DNA of 64,000 nt from Paragemmobacter amnigenus (GCF_009908265.2 NZ_JAAATX020000012.1:94131-158130); one strand, 5' to 3'. Shown: positions 38,769 through 48,379, counted from the first letter of the stretch. Numbers and translations: made by a program. The notes: generated by a model not told the origin, from the sequence alone.

Positions 38769-39371
38769 TCAGAGCTTCGCCGCCACCGCTTCCCAGTTCA
38801 CCAGCTTTTCCAGGAAGTTGGTCAGGTAAGCCGGCCGCTTGTTGCGGAAGTCGATGTAATAGGAATGCTCCCACACATCGCAGCCCAGAAGCGCAGTCTG
38901 CCCAAAGCAGAGCGGGTTCACCCCGTTCTCGGTCTTGGTGACCTTCAGGCTGCCGTCCTTGTCCTTGACCAGCCAGGCCCAGCCGCTGCCGAACTGGCCC
39001 GCGCCGGCGGCCGAGAAGTCCTCCTTGAACTTCGCCACCGACCCGAAGGCCTCGACCAGCGCCTTTTCCAGCGCGCCGGGCATCTTCTTGTCCTCGCCCG
39101 GGCCCATCACTTCCCAGAACAGGTTGTGGTTCCAGTGCTGGGACGCGTTGTTGAAGATGCCGTTCTGCGCCACGGCGCCCGCCTGATAGGTGCCGCGGAC
39201 GATGTCCTCCAGCGACTTGTTCTCCCACTCGGTCCCGGCGATCAGCTTGTTGCCGTTGTCCACATAGGCCTTGTGGTGCAGGTCGTGGTGGTATTCCAGC
39301 GTCTCCTTCGACATGCCGAGCGACGCCAGCGCATCATGGGCATAGGGAAGATCGGGAAGCGTGAAGGCCAT
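38769..39371 (-). CDS. sodB: Iron-type superoxide dismutase
   Basis: 200 residues. It dismutates superoxide in the cytoplasm. Metal ligands are visible as His in LEYHHDLHHKAYV, His in NNASQHWNHNLFW, Asp and His in CDVWEHSYYIDF. The Gln in AGAGQFGSGWAWL (the Fe-type position, before the second domain) and the absence of Mn-type residues support FeSOD. The ATG has a gaggat ribosome site. The transcript ends at its own terminator. Confidence 0.96.
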   Translation of the reverse strand: MAFTLPDLPYAHDALASLGMSKETLEYHHDLHHKAYVDNGNKLIAGTEWENKSLEDIVRGTYQAGAVAQNGIFNNASQHWNHNLFWEVMGPGEDKKMPGALEKALVEAFGSVAKFKEDFSAAGAGQFGSGWAWLVKDKDGSLKVTKTENGVNPLCFGQTALLGCDVWEHSYYIDFRNKRPAYLTNFLEKLVNWEAVAAKL

Positions 39372-39439
39372 GGGAAAATCCTCTCTGTTCGCGGTTTCAC
39401 GAAGATGGGGCAGATAAGATGCCTCGAACGCACAAGGTC

Positions 39440-39460
39440 AAGGCCGAAAGCGGCCTTTTT
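39440..39460 (+). terminator. Plus-strand intrinsic terminator with no plus-strand gene
   Basis: Stem aaggccg-aaag-cggcctt followed by a run of T (cctttttc) on the plus strand. Both neighbours (sodB, secreted protein) are on the minus strand, where no T run follows the stem. It therefore looks like the end of an unannotated plus-strand transcript, perhaps antisense to sodB. Confidence 0.55.
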
Positions 39461-39509
39461 CACCGAAGCTGCGCTGCCACAACCTCCCCGGGGCTGCTTC
39501 GCTCCCGCC

Positions 39510-39932
39510 TCACTTCACCGTGCAGCGTCCCTGCCCCTCGAACATGTTGTCATAGCCGCGCGGCAGGGCCGCCAGCCGCATCCGCTGCGGACCCTTGAAC
39601 CATGTCGCGCGATAGCGCATCCGCACGGTCTGCCCCGCATCATCCGCGGACTGCACCTCCCAGACAAACACCACCTTGCCCGCCGTATTCTCGGACACCT
39701 CCGCCGCGATCGGCTTGCCATAGATCGCGGTGATGATCGGATCGATCACCTGCGCCGTTCCCGCCGCCTCGTCATGTTCGATGATGTACTGCTTCTGGAT
39801 CCAAGTATAGGTGCCCGTCCCGTCCCTGAAGGCACAGTCATAGGTCGCCGCCTGCGCGCCCCCCGCCCGTGTCAACAGCGCCAGACACAGCAAGACACAT
39901 CCCGAAACCTTCGCAACCACAGGCAGAAACAT
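39510..39932 (-). CDS. Secreted protein of unknown function
   Basis: 140 residues: signal peptide (MFLPVVAKVSGCVLLCLALL then TRAGGAQA, cut near residue 28), then a small beta-rich domain with two cysteines (YDCAF near its start, GRCTVK at its end) that could form a terminal disulfide. The pattern YTWIQKQYIIEHDEAAGTAQ is seen in Rhodobacteraceae hypothetical proteins, from memory, with no known role. The gene stands alone between sodB and the glycosyltransferase. Confidence 0.72.
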   Translation of the reverse strand: MFLPVVAKVSGCVLLCLALLTRAGGAQAATYDCAFRDGTGTYTWIQKQYIIEHDEAAGTAQVIDPIITAIYGKPIAAEVSENTAGKVVFVWEVQSADDAGQTVRMRYRATWFKGPQRMRLAALPRGYDNMFEGQGRCTVK

Positions 39933-40030
39933 CTAAACCTCGCACAAGATAAATAACCGGAACTCAACCCTAGGATGCCACCCCTGTGCGGTTCAACGCA
40001 AAAAGGGGGCGAACGCGTCCCCCCCCCCGC

Positions 40031-40924
40031 TCAGATCACCCCGAAAAAGCGCTCCGGTATGGCATAGCTGCGCCTGTTGTGCAGGCGATCATGCACCCAC
40101 ATCCCCGTCCCCTCCTCCTGCCGCCAGCTCCGCCGGATGCGTTGCCGCTGCCAGCCAAAGGTGAAATCCGTCACCTCCGGCGCGGATCGGCAGAACGATT
40201 GCAGGAACTGGTCGACATTGTCCGCATCCCGCGCCCAACCCCCGCCAGCGATCCCCTCGCGCACCCGCCCCTCCCCGTCCGACACCAGCGAAAGCCGCGC
40301 CGCCTGCCGCCGGTGCAGCAGCGCGGCATCCATGGCCCGCAGATGGAACAGGAACAGCTTCTCGCTCAGGTGCAACACGGGATGGTCCGAATAATGCCCA
40401 CCCAGCGACCAGCGCACGGGTCGCGCCACGATGCACGGCTTGCAATAGCTGGCATGGATCCTGCCATACCGGCGGCGGCCGAGGACCGGTTCCCCTGCGA
40501 CCAGCGGCTCCTCCTCCAGATCGACGCGGTGCACCACCTCGATCGCAAAGGGTGTGATCACCCCAAGCTCGCGCGCTTCCGCCAAAGCCGAGGCAAGACT
40601 GCCGCCCGCCGCAGGGTCAAGCACCACCAGTTCGTCCACATCGTTCAGAACGACGACCTCGAACCGCTCCAGCAAGGCATGGGCAAAGGCGGTGAGCATC
40701 CGCCAGCGCGCCTCATCCCATCCCGGCGCAGGGGGGCGGCGCGGCAGGAAGACCACCTGACAGCCCGCAGCTTCAGGCGGGACCACCTGATCGAACCCGT
40801 CCACGAGAATGAACATATGCTCGGGCGGAACGGTCTTGCGCCAATGGTCCACCCATCTTGGCAGGAAGACGGGCTCGTCGCGAACCATCGTCACGCAGGC
40901 GATACGGCAACCCTGTTCCACCAT
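40031..40924 (-). CDS. Family 2-like glycosyltransferase
   Basis: 297 residues. It starts VEQGCRIACVTMVRDEPVFL then PRWVDHW, the nucleotide-sugar strand of GT2/GT92-type enzymes, and has the metal-binding DVDE in VVLNDVDELVVLDP. The later YSDHPVLHLSEKLFLFHLRAM block is typical of a Rhodobacteraceae subgroup of 'glycosyltransferase family 2' proteins. It has no membrane segment. Acceptor and sugar are unknown. The start at 40924 gives the conserved opening; the frame extends ten codons more. No polysaccharide genes are nearby. Confidence 0.82.
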   Translation of the reverse strand: MVEQGCRIACVTMVRDEPVFLPRWVDHWRKTVPPEHMFILVDGFDQVVPPEAAGCQVVFLPRRPPAPGWDEARWRMLTAFAHALLERFEVVVLNDVDELVVLDPAAGGSLASALAEARELGVITPFAIEVVHRVDLEEEPLVAGEPVLGRRRYGRIHASYCKPCIVARPVRWSLGGHYSDHPVLHLSEKLFLFHLRAMDAALLHRRQAARLSLVSDGEGRVREGIAGGGWARDADNVDQFLQSFCRSAPEVTDFTFGWQRQRIRRSWRQEEGTGMWVHDRLHNRRSYAIPERFFGVI

Positions 40925-41034
40925 TGTCCCGGAAAAACCAATACTCCGGCCCAAAGGTACACCGCGTCACCGCCCGATCACAAGGGACGCGAAGCTGCGC
41001 ATGCGCGATCCATGCAAGGCATGGCAAAAGCATC

Positions 41035-41063
41035 GCGCGGGGCCGCATGATCCGGCCCCGCGC
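41035..41063 (-). terminator. Terminator after the sarcosine oxidase operon
   Basis: Stem gcgcggggcc/ggccccgcgc with a 9-nt loop, 9 nt beyond the soxG stop on the minus strand, followed after six bases by cttttgc. Confidence 0.8.
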
Positions 41064-41071
41064 GCATCGTC

Positions 41072-41623
41072 TCAGGCCAGTTCCGACCCCGGCTTGGCAC
41101 CCGTGGCCAGCAGGTCGAACACATAGCGCCCGACCGACCGGAAGCAGACGACGGTGAACCCGTCCCCGTCCTTCCAGAAGGCCGCCGCCACCTGCGCGGC
41201 GCGGGTCCGGCGCAGCTCGCCCGGCTCCAGCGTGGCGAAATCGACCGGCGACAGCTTGGCCAGAACCTGCTCGGCCTTCGCGCCCTCGACACGGAACACC
41301 GCCCGCGCGTCGGATACGTCGACCGCCAGATGGTGCTCGCCGCCCATGGCCTTGGCGATGGCCTCCAGCGCCCCCGCCACTGCCGCATAGGGCATGACCA
41401 GCAGGTATTCGTCGGGGCTCATCCAGCCGCAGGCACGGTCGCCCCCGGTCACGATCCGCCGCAGCGCGGGGACTTCCGTCCCCACCGCCGCCTTGATCGC
41501 CTTGGCCAGCGCCTTGACGTCCGGCTTGGCGCGCAGCGTGATCATGCCCACGGGTCCGATCTCGCGGATGGTGGCAAAGCCCTGTGCGGTTGCGCCTTTC
41601 AGCGCGCTCACGGGTTCAGACAT
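41072..41623 (-). CDS. soxG: Sarcosine oxidase subunit gamma
   Basis: 183 residues related to the GcvT fold. MSEPVSALKGATAQGFATI is the start and the protein has GWMSPDEYLLVMP and DVSDARAVFRVEGAKAEQVL. The gamma chain completes the heterotetrameric enzyme that oxidises sarcosine to glycine with transfer of the one-carbon unit to tetrahydrofolate. It overlaps the soxA stop by 8 bp and is the last gene of soxBDAG. The start at 41623 lies inside the soxA end, as is usual for this operon. Confidence 0.94.
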   Translation of the reverse strand: MSEPVSALKGATAQGFATIREIGPVGMITLRAKPDVKALAKAIKAAVGTEVPALRRIVTGGDRACGWMSPDEYLLVMPYAAVAGALEAIAKAMGGEHHLAVDVSDARAVFRVEGAKAEQVLAKLSPVDFATLEPGELRRTRAAQVAAAFWKDGDGFTVVCFRSVGRYVFDLLATGAKPGSELA

Positions 41624-44600
41624 TCTGCTTCTCCCCATCCTTGTCAAAGAAGACCTGATCGACGACCCGCGCCTTCACATTGCCGCCGGTGATGGTGTTG
41701 AACTCCACCACCTCGCCCATCCGTTCCGGCCCGCGTTTCAGCAGACCCATCGCGATGCCGCGCTTCAGCGTGGGCGAATAGTAGGTGGACGTCACGCGCC
41801 CCTGCGTATTCCCCTGCCCGTTCGCATTCACGCCCGGCGCCACGATATAGCTGCCATCCGGGATCACCGACCCGTCCAGCGTCTCGAAGCCGACCAGCTT
41901 CCACCGGTCAGGGCTGGCAAGGAAGTTCCGCTGCTGCCCGCGCTTGCCAAGGAAGTCGGCCTTCTTCTTCGAAATCGCCCAGTCGAGGTTCAGGTCCTGC
42001 GGGATCACCGTCCCGTCGGTCTCGTCCCCGATCATGATAAAGCCCTTCTCGGCCCGCATCACGTGCAGCGCTTCCGTGCCATAGGGCATCGCGCCGAACT
42101 CCGCGCCCGCCTTGTGCAGCGCCTCCCAGAAGGCCGCGCCGTGGGATGCGGGAACCGCGATCTCGTAGGACAACTCGCCCGAGAAGGAGATGCGGTAGAC
42201 CCGGCAGGGGAACCCGCCAAGGGTGCCATCCGCCCAGCCCATGAAGGGCAGCGCCTCTTTCGAGACATCCATCCCGCCCAGCTTCTCCAGCACCTTGCGG
42301 GCATTGGGGCCGACGACCGCGACCTGCGCATATTGCTCGGTCACATTGGCGGTATAGACCTTCCAGTCCCACCATTCGCACTGCAGCCAGTCTTCCATCC
42401 AGCCATGGATGCGATCCGCCCCGCCCGAGGTGGTGTGGCACAGCCACGTATCCTCGTCGATGCGCGCCACCACGCCGTCATCCGACAGGAAGCCCTGCTC
42501 GTTGCACATCAGGCCATAGCGGCACTTGCCGACAGGCAGCGTGCTCATCACACCGGTGTAGAGCATGTCGAGGAATTTCCCCGCATCCGGCCCCTTCACG
42601 ATGATCTTGCCCAGCGTCGAGGCATCCAAGAGACCCAGCTTCTCGCGGGTGTTGTTCACCTCGCGGATCACCGCCTGCGCATGGGTCTCGCCCGTGCGCG
42701 GGAAGCAATAGGGGCGGCGCCACAGGCCCACGGGTTCGAAATAGGCCCCGTTTCTCTCGTGCCATTCATGCATCGGGGTGCGACGCAGCGGCTGGAAGAT
42801 CTCGCCGCGCGACTCGCCCGCCAGCGCGCCCAGCGTCACGGGCGTGTAGGGCGGACGGAAGGTGGTGGTGCCGACCTGCGGGATATCTTCATTCAACGCA
42901 TTGGCAAGAACCGCCAGACCGTTGATGTTGGAAAGCTTTCCCTGATCCGTGGCCATGCCCAGCGTGGTGTAGCGCTTGGTATGTTCGACCGATTCATAGC
43001 CCTCGCGCGCAGCCAGCTGCACGTCCGAAACCTTCACGTCGTTCTGGTAATCCAGCCACATCTTCGATTTCAGCGTGACCGGTGCGCCCTGCGGCATGAT
43101 CCAGACCGCTTCCATCGGGCCTTCCGCCACGGCTTCGGCCACGGGTGCCTTCGCCCCCGCCGACTTGAAGCCCAGAGCCGCCACCGCCGCCTCGGCCTGC
43201 GCCGTGGCATCGACCAGAGCCTCGGCCGCCTTCATCGCACCATTGGCGGAACCCGCCGCATAGACCAGCGCGCCACCGTCATGGTTCAGCGGGGGCCGCT
43301 GCGGATCGGGCCGGAAGCAGGCATTGACCGTGTCCCAGGTCAGCTTGCCGCCGCAATGGGACCACAGATGGACGACAGGCGACCAGCCGCCCGACATGGC
43401 GACCGCGTCGCAGGCGATCTCGTCGATCACCGCGCCCTCGCCCGCCTGCAGGCAGATGGCGACCGACGTCACCCGCTTGCCGCCCTTGACCTTGGCGACA
43501 CCGCGCCCCGCCTCGATCCGCAGACCCAAGGCACGCGCCTTGGCCACCAGATCGCCCGACGGATTGGCCCGCGCGTCGATGATCGCCGGAACCGCCAGCC
43601 CCGCCTCTTTCAGCGTGATCGCCGTGCGATAGCCGTCGTCGTTGTTCGTCACGACCACCGTGCGATCCCCGGGCGACACCGCCCAGTTCACCACATAGTC
43701 GCGCACCGACGCCGCCAGCATCACGCCGGGAATATCGTTGCCCGCGAAAGAGATCGGCCGTTCGATCGCGCCCGTCGCGGTCAGGATCTTGCCCGCCCGG
43801 ATGCGCCACAGCCGATGCTTCGGCCGCCCGTCGCCCGGCGTGTGATCCGCCACCTTCTCGTCGGCCAGCACATAGCCGTGGTCATAGACCCCCGCCGCCG
43901 TGCAGCGCGCCCGCAGCGAGACATTGTCCATCGCCGACAGCGCGGCCACGGCCTGATCCACCCATTCGCCCGCAGGCTTGCCGTCGATCACATCGCCATC
44001 CACCGGCGCACGCCCGCCCCAATGGGCGTTCTGCTCCAGCAGGATGACCCGCGCGCCCGCCTTGCCGGCAACCAGCGCCGCCTGCAGACCCGCGATGCCG
44101 CCACCCACGACCAGCAGGTCGCAGAAGGCATAGGCTTGCTCGTACCGGTCCGCATCGCGGTCCTTGGGTGCCTTGCCCAGACCCGCCGACTGGCGGATGA
44201 TGGGTTCAAAGACATGCTTCCAGAACGGACGCGGATGGATGAAGGTCTTGTAATAGAACCCCGCCGGCAGGAAGCGGCTGACGTAGTTGTTCGCCACGCC
44301 CACGTCGAATTCAAGGCTCGGCCAGTGGTTCTGGCTGGTCGCTTCCAGACCGTCGAACAGCTCGGTCATCGTGACGCGCTGGTTCGGCTCCAGCCGACCG
44401 CCGCTGCCAAGGTTGACCAGCGCGTTGGGCTCTTCCGGACCCGCCGCCACGATGCCGCGCGGACGGTGGTACTTGAACGACCGCCCCACCAGCATCTGGT
44501 CATTGGCCAGCAGCGCGGCGCCGAGGGAATCCCCCCGATAGCCCTTCATCCGCTTGCCGTTGAAGCTGAATTCCATCGCCGCCGACCGGTCGATCAGGCG

Positions 44601-44627
44601 GCCGCCTTTCGAAAGACGGGTGCTCAT
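41616..44627 (-). CDS. soxA: Sarcosine oxidase subunit alpha
   Basis: 1003 residues, normal for the large subunit. It has an N-terminal ferredoxin-like segment (YRGDSLGAALLANDQMLVGR), a dinucleotide-binding fold DLLVVGGGIAGLQAALVAGK near residue 170, and ATGAIERPISFAGNDIPGV. The C-terminal GcvT-type folate domain starts at about residue 600 (FEPVGLWRRPYCFPRTGETH; SGELSYEIAVP). It carries the NAD+ and tetrahydrofolate sites. It overlaps soxD at ATGA and soxG by 8 bp. Confidence 0.97.
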   Translation of the reverse strand: MSTRLSKGGRLIDRSAAMEFSFNGKRMKGYRGDSLGAALLANDQMLVGRSFKYHRPRGIVAAGPEEPNALVNLGSGGRLEPNQRVTMTELFDGLEATSQNHWPSLEFDVGVANNYVSRFLPAGFYYKTFIHPRPFWKHVFEPIIRQSAGLGKAPKDRDADRYEQAYAFCDLLVVGGGIAGLQAALVAGKAGARVILLEQNAHWGGRAPVDGDVIDGKPAGEWVDQAVAALSAMDNVSLRARCTAAGVYDHGYVLADEKVADHTPGDGRPKHRLWRIRAGKILTATGAIERPISFAGNDIPGVMLAASVRDYVVNWAVSPGDRTVVVTNNDDGYRTAITLKEAGLAVPAIIDARANPSGDLVAKARALGLRIEAGRGVAKVKGGKRVTSVAICLQAGEGAVIDEIACDAVAMSGGWSPVVHLWSHCGGKLTWDTVNACFRPDPQRPPLNHDGGALVYAAGSANGAMKAAEALVDATAQAEAAVAALGFKSAGAKAPVAEAVAEGPMEAVWIMPQGAPVTLKSKMWLDYQNDVKVSDVQLAAREGYESVEHTKRYTTLGMATDQGKLSNINGLAVLANALNEDIPQVGTTTFRPPYTPVTLGALAGESRGEIFQPLRRTPMHEWHERNGAYFEPVGLWRRPYCFPRTGETHAQAVIREVNNTREKLGLLDASTLGKIIVKGPDAGKFLDMLYTGVMSTLPVGKCRYGLMCNEQGFLSDDGVVARIDEDTWLCHTTSGGADRIHGWMEDWLQCEWWDWKVYTANVTEQYAQVAVVGPNARKVLEKLGGMDVSKEALPFMGWADGTLGGFPCRVYRISFSGELSYEIAVPASHGAAFWEALHKAGAEFGAMPYGTEALHVMRAEKGFIMIGDETDGTVIPQDLNLDWAISKKKADFLGKRGQQRNFLASPDRWKLVGFETLDGSVIPDGSYIVAPGVNANGQGNTQGRVTSTYYSPTLKRGIAMGLLKRGPERMGEVVEFNTITGGNVKARVVDQVFFDKDGEKQNV

Positions 44628-44947
44628 TTGTAACCCTTCCAGTCAGGCCGACGGGCCTTGATCTTCTCGATGATGTCTGCGGGCGGTTCGCCCACCTGTG
44701 CGGGATAGGTGCCGAACACCTCCAGCGTCGCCGTGCAGCGCGCGGCAAGAAACCACTTGCCGCAGCCATAGGCATGCCGCCAGCGTTCGAAATGCACGCC
44801 CTTCGGGTTCTTGCGGGCGAACATATAGGCCTCGAACTCCTCGTCCGTGGACCCGGGGCCAAAGCGTTTCAGATGCGCCTCGTAGCCCGGGCTAAGTTCC
44901 GTCTCCTCGGCCTTCACGCCGCAGTAAGGACATTCAATGAGCAGCAT
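44624..44947 (-). CDS. soxD: Sarcosine oxidase subunit delta
   Basis: 107 residues starting MLLIECPYCGVKAEETELSP. The zinc ligands are the CPYC pair plus a His and Cys in FERWRHAYGCGKWF. It is a structural subunit that joins the alpha and beta chains. Its stop overlaps the soxA start, and it lies 39 bp after soxB. Confidence 0.96.
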   Translation of the reverse strand: MLLIECPYCGVKAEETELSPGYEAHLKRFGPGSTDEEFEAYMFARKNPKGVHFERWRHAYGCGKWFLAARCTATLEVFGTYPAQVGEPPADIIEKIKARRPDWKGYK

Positions 44948-44986
44948 GACCGCGCCCCCCGAAACAGATTTCCATGATTGCCGACA

Positions 44987-46234
44987 TCAGTGCGCCACCC
45001 CGGCAGCCACCGACTCGTCGATGAACCGCCCTTCCTTGAAGCGCCACATGTCGAATTCCGCCGCCAGCGGCCCCGGCTCGCCCTTGGCCATCAGATCGGC
45101 CATGGCCCAGCCCGACCCCGGAATGGCCTTGAAACCACCCGTGCCCCAGCCGCAGTTGATGAAGCAGTTGCCCAGCGGGGTTTTCGAGATGATGGGCGAC
45201 CGGTCGCCGGTCATGTCCACGATCCCGCCCCACTGGCGCAGCATCTTCAGACGGCTGATCATCGGGAAGGTCTCGATCAGCGCGCGCAGCGTTTCCTCGA
45301 TGTGATGGAAGCTGCCGCGCTGGGTATAGTTGTTGAACCCGTCGGTGCCGCCGCCGATCACCATCTCGCCCTTGTCGGACTGGCTCATATAGCCGTGCAC
45401 GGTATTGGCCATGACGACCACGTCCATGCAGGGCTTGATCGGCTCCGACACCAGCGCCTGCAGCGCCACCGCTTCCACCGGCAGACGGAAGCCCGCCATG
45501 TCGGCAACCTGCCCCGAATGGCCCGCCACCACGATGCCCAGCTTCTTGCAGCCGATATAGCCCTTGGTCGTCTCGACGCCCTTCACGACGCCGTTCTCGG
45601 ACCGCACGCCCTTGACCTCGCATTGCTGGATGATGTCCATCCCCATGGCCGAGCAGGCCCGCGCATAGCCCCAGGCCACCGCGTCATGCCGCCCCGTGCC
45701 GCCGCGCGGCTGCCACAGCGCGCCCAGCACCGGATAGCGCGGCCCGTCGATGTTCAGGATCGGGCACAGCTCCTTCACCCGCTGGGGGGTTATGAATTCC
45801 GTCTCCACCCCCTGCAGCTTGTTGGCATGGGCCGTCCGCAGATAGCCGCGCACCTCGTGATGGGTCTGCGCCAGCATCATCACGCCACGGGGGCTGAACA
45901 TGACGTTGTAGTTCAGGTCCTGCGACATCGTCTCATACAGAGACCGCGCCTTCTCGTAGATCGCGGCGGACGAGTCCTGCAGATAGTTCGACCGGATGAT
46001 GGTCGTATTCCGGCCGGTATTCCCGCCGCCCAGCCATCCCTTTTCGATGATGGCGACATTGGTGATCCCGTGGTTCTTGCCAAGGTAATAGGCCGTCGCC
46101 AGACCATGCCCCCCCGCACCTACGATGATCGCGTCATATTCCTTCTTGGGTTGCGGGCTGCGCCAGGCCCGTTCCCAGCCCGTGTGATAGCGCAACGCCT
46201 CGCGGGCAATTGCAAAGACCGAATAGCGTTTCAT
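44987..46234 (-). CDS. soxB: Sarcosine oxidase subunit beta
   Basis: 415 residues, a DadA-type FAD oxidoreductase with YDAIIVGAGGHGLATAYYLG near residue 33 and NTGRNTTIIRSNYL. The late GGIVDMTGDRSPI and NCGWGTGGFKAIPGSGW are typical of SoxB. It carries FAD and covalent FMN and oxidises sarcosine. First gene of soxBDAG. The 215-bp spacer upstream separates it from the divergent ccmI and must hold the operon promoter, but I find no convincing boxes there. Confidence 0.97.
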   Translation of the reverse strand: MKRYSVFAIAREALRYHTGWERAWRSPQPKKEYDAIIVGAGGHGLATAYYLGKNHGITNVAIIEKGWLGGGNTGRNTTIIRSNYLQDSSAAIYEKARSLYETMSQDLNYNVMFSPRGVMMLAQTHHEVRGYLRTAHANKLQGVETEFITPQRVKELCPILNIDGPRYPVLGALWQPRGGTGRHDAVAWGYARACSAMGMDIIQQCEVKGVRSENGVVKGVETTKGYIGCKKLGIVVAGHSGQVADMAGFRLPVEAVALQALVSEPIKPCMDVVVMANTVHGYMSQSDKGEMVIGGGTDGFNNYTQRGSFHHIEETLRALIETFPMISRLKMLRQWGGIVDMTGDRSPIISKTPLGNCFINCGWGTGGFKAIPGSGWAMADLMAKGEPGPLAAEFDMWRFKEGRFIDESVAAGVAH

Positions 46235-46449
46235 GGTACGTCTCCCGTCACGCGCGGCTGTTTCGTTTCGTTGCAGCCCTGATGCATCGAACCGCGCGGA
46301 AATCCCTCCACGACAGCGGCACTATCAGGAATTTTGCGACACAAGCGCGCGGAACCGGCGTCGCAGGCGTCACTTTCACGTTTCCCGCCTTCCGATCCGG
46401 CCCCCGAAGGTCTACATGGCAGCCAACGGGACAGCACGGGACGGACGGG

Positions 46450-47673
46450 ATGGAGATGGTCGCATTCTGGGCAGCCGCAGGCGGCATGGGGGCAGCCGTG
46501 GCCGCCCTTTTCGTGCTGGCCATGGCGCGGGCGCGGGCGGATATCGCCGCCGCCGCCGACTTCGACCTCAAGGTCTACCGCGACCAGCTGGCCGAGATCG
46601 ACCGCGACCTCGCCCGCGGCACCCTTCCCGCGGACGAGGCCGAACGCCTCCGCACCGAAGTGTCGCGCCGCCTGCTCGACGCCGACCGCGCCGCCCGCAC
46701 TGCCAACCGCAGCGCGGGCAAGGGCGGCATCGCCATCGCCGCGGCCCTCGTCCTTGCCACCATCGGCGGGGCCTACTGGACCTATACCCGCCTCGGCGCA
46801 CCGGGCTATCCCGACCTGCCGCTCGCCACCCGCTTCGCCATGTCCGACGAGATGCGCGCCAGCCGCCCCCCGCAGGCCGAGATGGAAGCCACCGCCCAGC
46901 GCCCCGCCCCCGCCCAGCCCGACGCGCAATTCGCAGACCTGATGGCCAAGCTGCGGCAGGCCGTGGCCGACCGCCCCGACGATCCGCGCGGCCTCGAACT
47001 CCTCGCCGCGAACGAGGCGCGTCTGGGCAACCTGCCCGAAGCCCGCGCCGCGATGGAGAACCTTCTCCGCGTCAAGGGCGACACCGCCACCGCCGACGAC
47101 CATGCAGCCCTTGCCGAACTCATGGTCATGGCCGCAGGCGGCCGCGTCTCGCCAGAGGCGGAAGAACACCTCACCCGCGCCCTCACCCTTGACGGCACCA
47201 ACCCCACCGCACGCTACTACTACGGCCTCATGGCCGCGCAGGTCGGCCGCTTCGACCGCACCTTCGCCCTCTGGCGCCCGCTGCTGGACGACGGCCCCGC
47301 CGATGCCCCGTGGATCGCCCCCATCCGCGCCCAGATCGAGGATGTGGCAATGCGCGCGGGCATCCCCTTCACCCTCCCCCCCGCCGCGGGCCTCTCCGGC
47401 CCCGACGCGGACGCCATGGCCGCGGCGTCCGACATGTCGCCCGAAGACCGTCAGGCCATGATCGAAGGCATGGTCGCCCAGCTCGGGCAACGCCTCGCCA
47501 CCGAAGGCGGCGAGGTCGAGGAATGGGCGCGCCTCATCTCCTCCCTCGCCGTCCTCGACCGCAAGGACGAGGCGCAGGAAATCTATGCCGAGGCGCTCGC
47601 GAAATTCGAAGGCTCCCCCTCGCAGCAGTCCTTCCTGCGCGAAGCGGCCCTGAACGCGGGCCTCACCCCGTGA
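46450..47673 (+). CDS. ccmI: Cytochrome c biogenesis protein CcmI
   Basis: 407 residues. MEMVAFWAAAGGMGAAVAAL begins the first helix, then the CcmI cytoplasmic loop (DFDLKVYRDQLAEIDRDLARGTLPADEAERLRTEV, given here as its key span 46560-46670) and a second helix (IAIAAALVLATIGGAYWTY) follow. A periplasmic TPR domain has ADRPDDPRGLELLAANEARL. CcmI holds apocytochrome c for heme ligation. It lies far from the ccmABCDG block, as in other Rhodobacteraceae, and its stop overlaps the ruvX start. Confidence 0.93.
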   Translation: MEMVAFWAAAGGMGAAVAALFVLAMARARADIAAAADFDLKVYRDQLAEIDRDLARGTLPADEAERLRTEVSRRLLDADRAARTANRSAGKGGIAIAAALVLATIGGAYWTYTRLGAPGYPDLPLATRFAMSDEMRASRPPQAEMEATAQRPAPAQPDAQFADLMAKLRQAVADRPDDPRGLELLAANEARLGNLPEARAAMENLLRVKGDTATADDHAALAELMVMAAGGRVSPEAEEHLTRALTLDGTNPTARYYYGLMAAQVGRFDRTFALWRPLLDDGPADAPWIAPIRAQIEDVAMRAGIPFTLPPAAGLSGPDADAMAAASDMSPEDRQAMIEGMVAQLGQRLATEGGEVEEWARLISSLAVLDRKDEAQEIYAEALAKFEGSPSQQSFLREAALNAGLTP

Positions 47674-48152
47674 TCTGCGCCAGCATCGAGGACTTCGCCG
47701 CCACCCTCCCCCCCAACCGCGCCATCTGCGGGCTGGATTTCGGCGACAAGACCATCGGCATCGCCATCTCGGACCTGCGCCGCATGGTGGCCACCCCCGC
47801 CGAAACCCTCCGCCGCGTGAAATTCACCGAGGACGCCACCCGCCTCCTCGCCCTCCTGACCGCCCGCGACATCCGCGGCATCATCCTCGGCCTGCCCTTG
47901 AACATGGACGGCTCGACCGGCCCGCGCGTGCAGGCGACACAGGCCTTCGCCCGCAACCTCGCCCGCCTGACCGACCTTCCCATCGCCTTCTGGGACGAGC
48001 GGCTTTCCACCGTTGCGGCAGAAAGGGCACTGCTCGAGGCGGATACGTCGAGAAAGCGTCGGAAAGAGGTGATCGATGCCGTGGCCGCAGGCTATATCCT
48101 GCAAGGGGCCCTCGACCGGATGGGCCACATGAGCCGCGGGGGTGAACCTTGA
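47670..48152 (+). CDS. ruvX: Putative pre-16S rRNA nuclease / Holliday junction resolvase-like RuvX (YqgF)
   Basis: 160 residues with an RNase H-like fold: CGLDFGDKTIGIAISD (first Asp), GLPLNMDGSTGPR, FWDERLSTVAAE and EVIDAVAAGYILQGALD (last Asp). In E. coli YqgF processes the 5' end of 16S rRNA. The GTG start at 47670 overlaps the ccmI stop (GTGA), which fixes it. Translationally coupled to ccmI and to the DUF1289 gene. Confidence 0.95.
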   Translation: MICASIEDFAATLPPNRAICGLDFGDKTIGIAISDLRRMVATPAETLRRVKFTEDATRLLALLTARDIRGIILGLPLNMDGSTGPRVQATQAFARNLARLTDLPIAFWDERLSTVAAERALLEADTSRKRRKEVIDAVAAGYILQGALDRMGHMSRGGEP

Positions 48153-48379
48153 AGGATGACGTCTGGAAGCGCGACGAGGTGCAATCGCCTTGCGTCAAGC
48201 TCTGCACGATCCACCCCGCCGAGCGTATCTGCGTCGGTTGCTTCCGCACGATCGAGGAAATCTCCGCATGGTCGCGCCTGACCCATGAGGCGCGCAGCGC
48301 CATCATGGCCGACCTGCCCACCCGCGCCCACCGCCTTGCGAAACGCCGCGGTGGCCGCATGGGCCGCCTGCAGGACTGA
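48149..48379 (+). CDS. DUF1289 small cysteine protein
   Basis: 76 residues with the DUF1289 signature SPCVKLCTIHPAERICVGCF then RTIEEISAW: four cysteines, Fe-S or zinc-binding in appearance. The function is unknown. It starts with TTG overlapping the ruvX stop (TTGA), preceded by gggggtg. It is the last gene of the ccmI-ruvX run. Confidence 0.88.
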   Translation: MKDDVWKRDEVQSPCVKLCTIHPAERICVGCFRTIEEISAWSRLTHEARSAIMADLPTRAHRLAKRRGGRMGRLQD

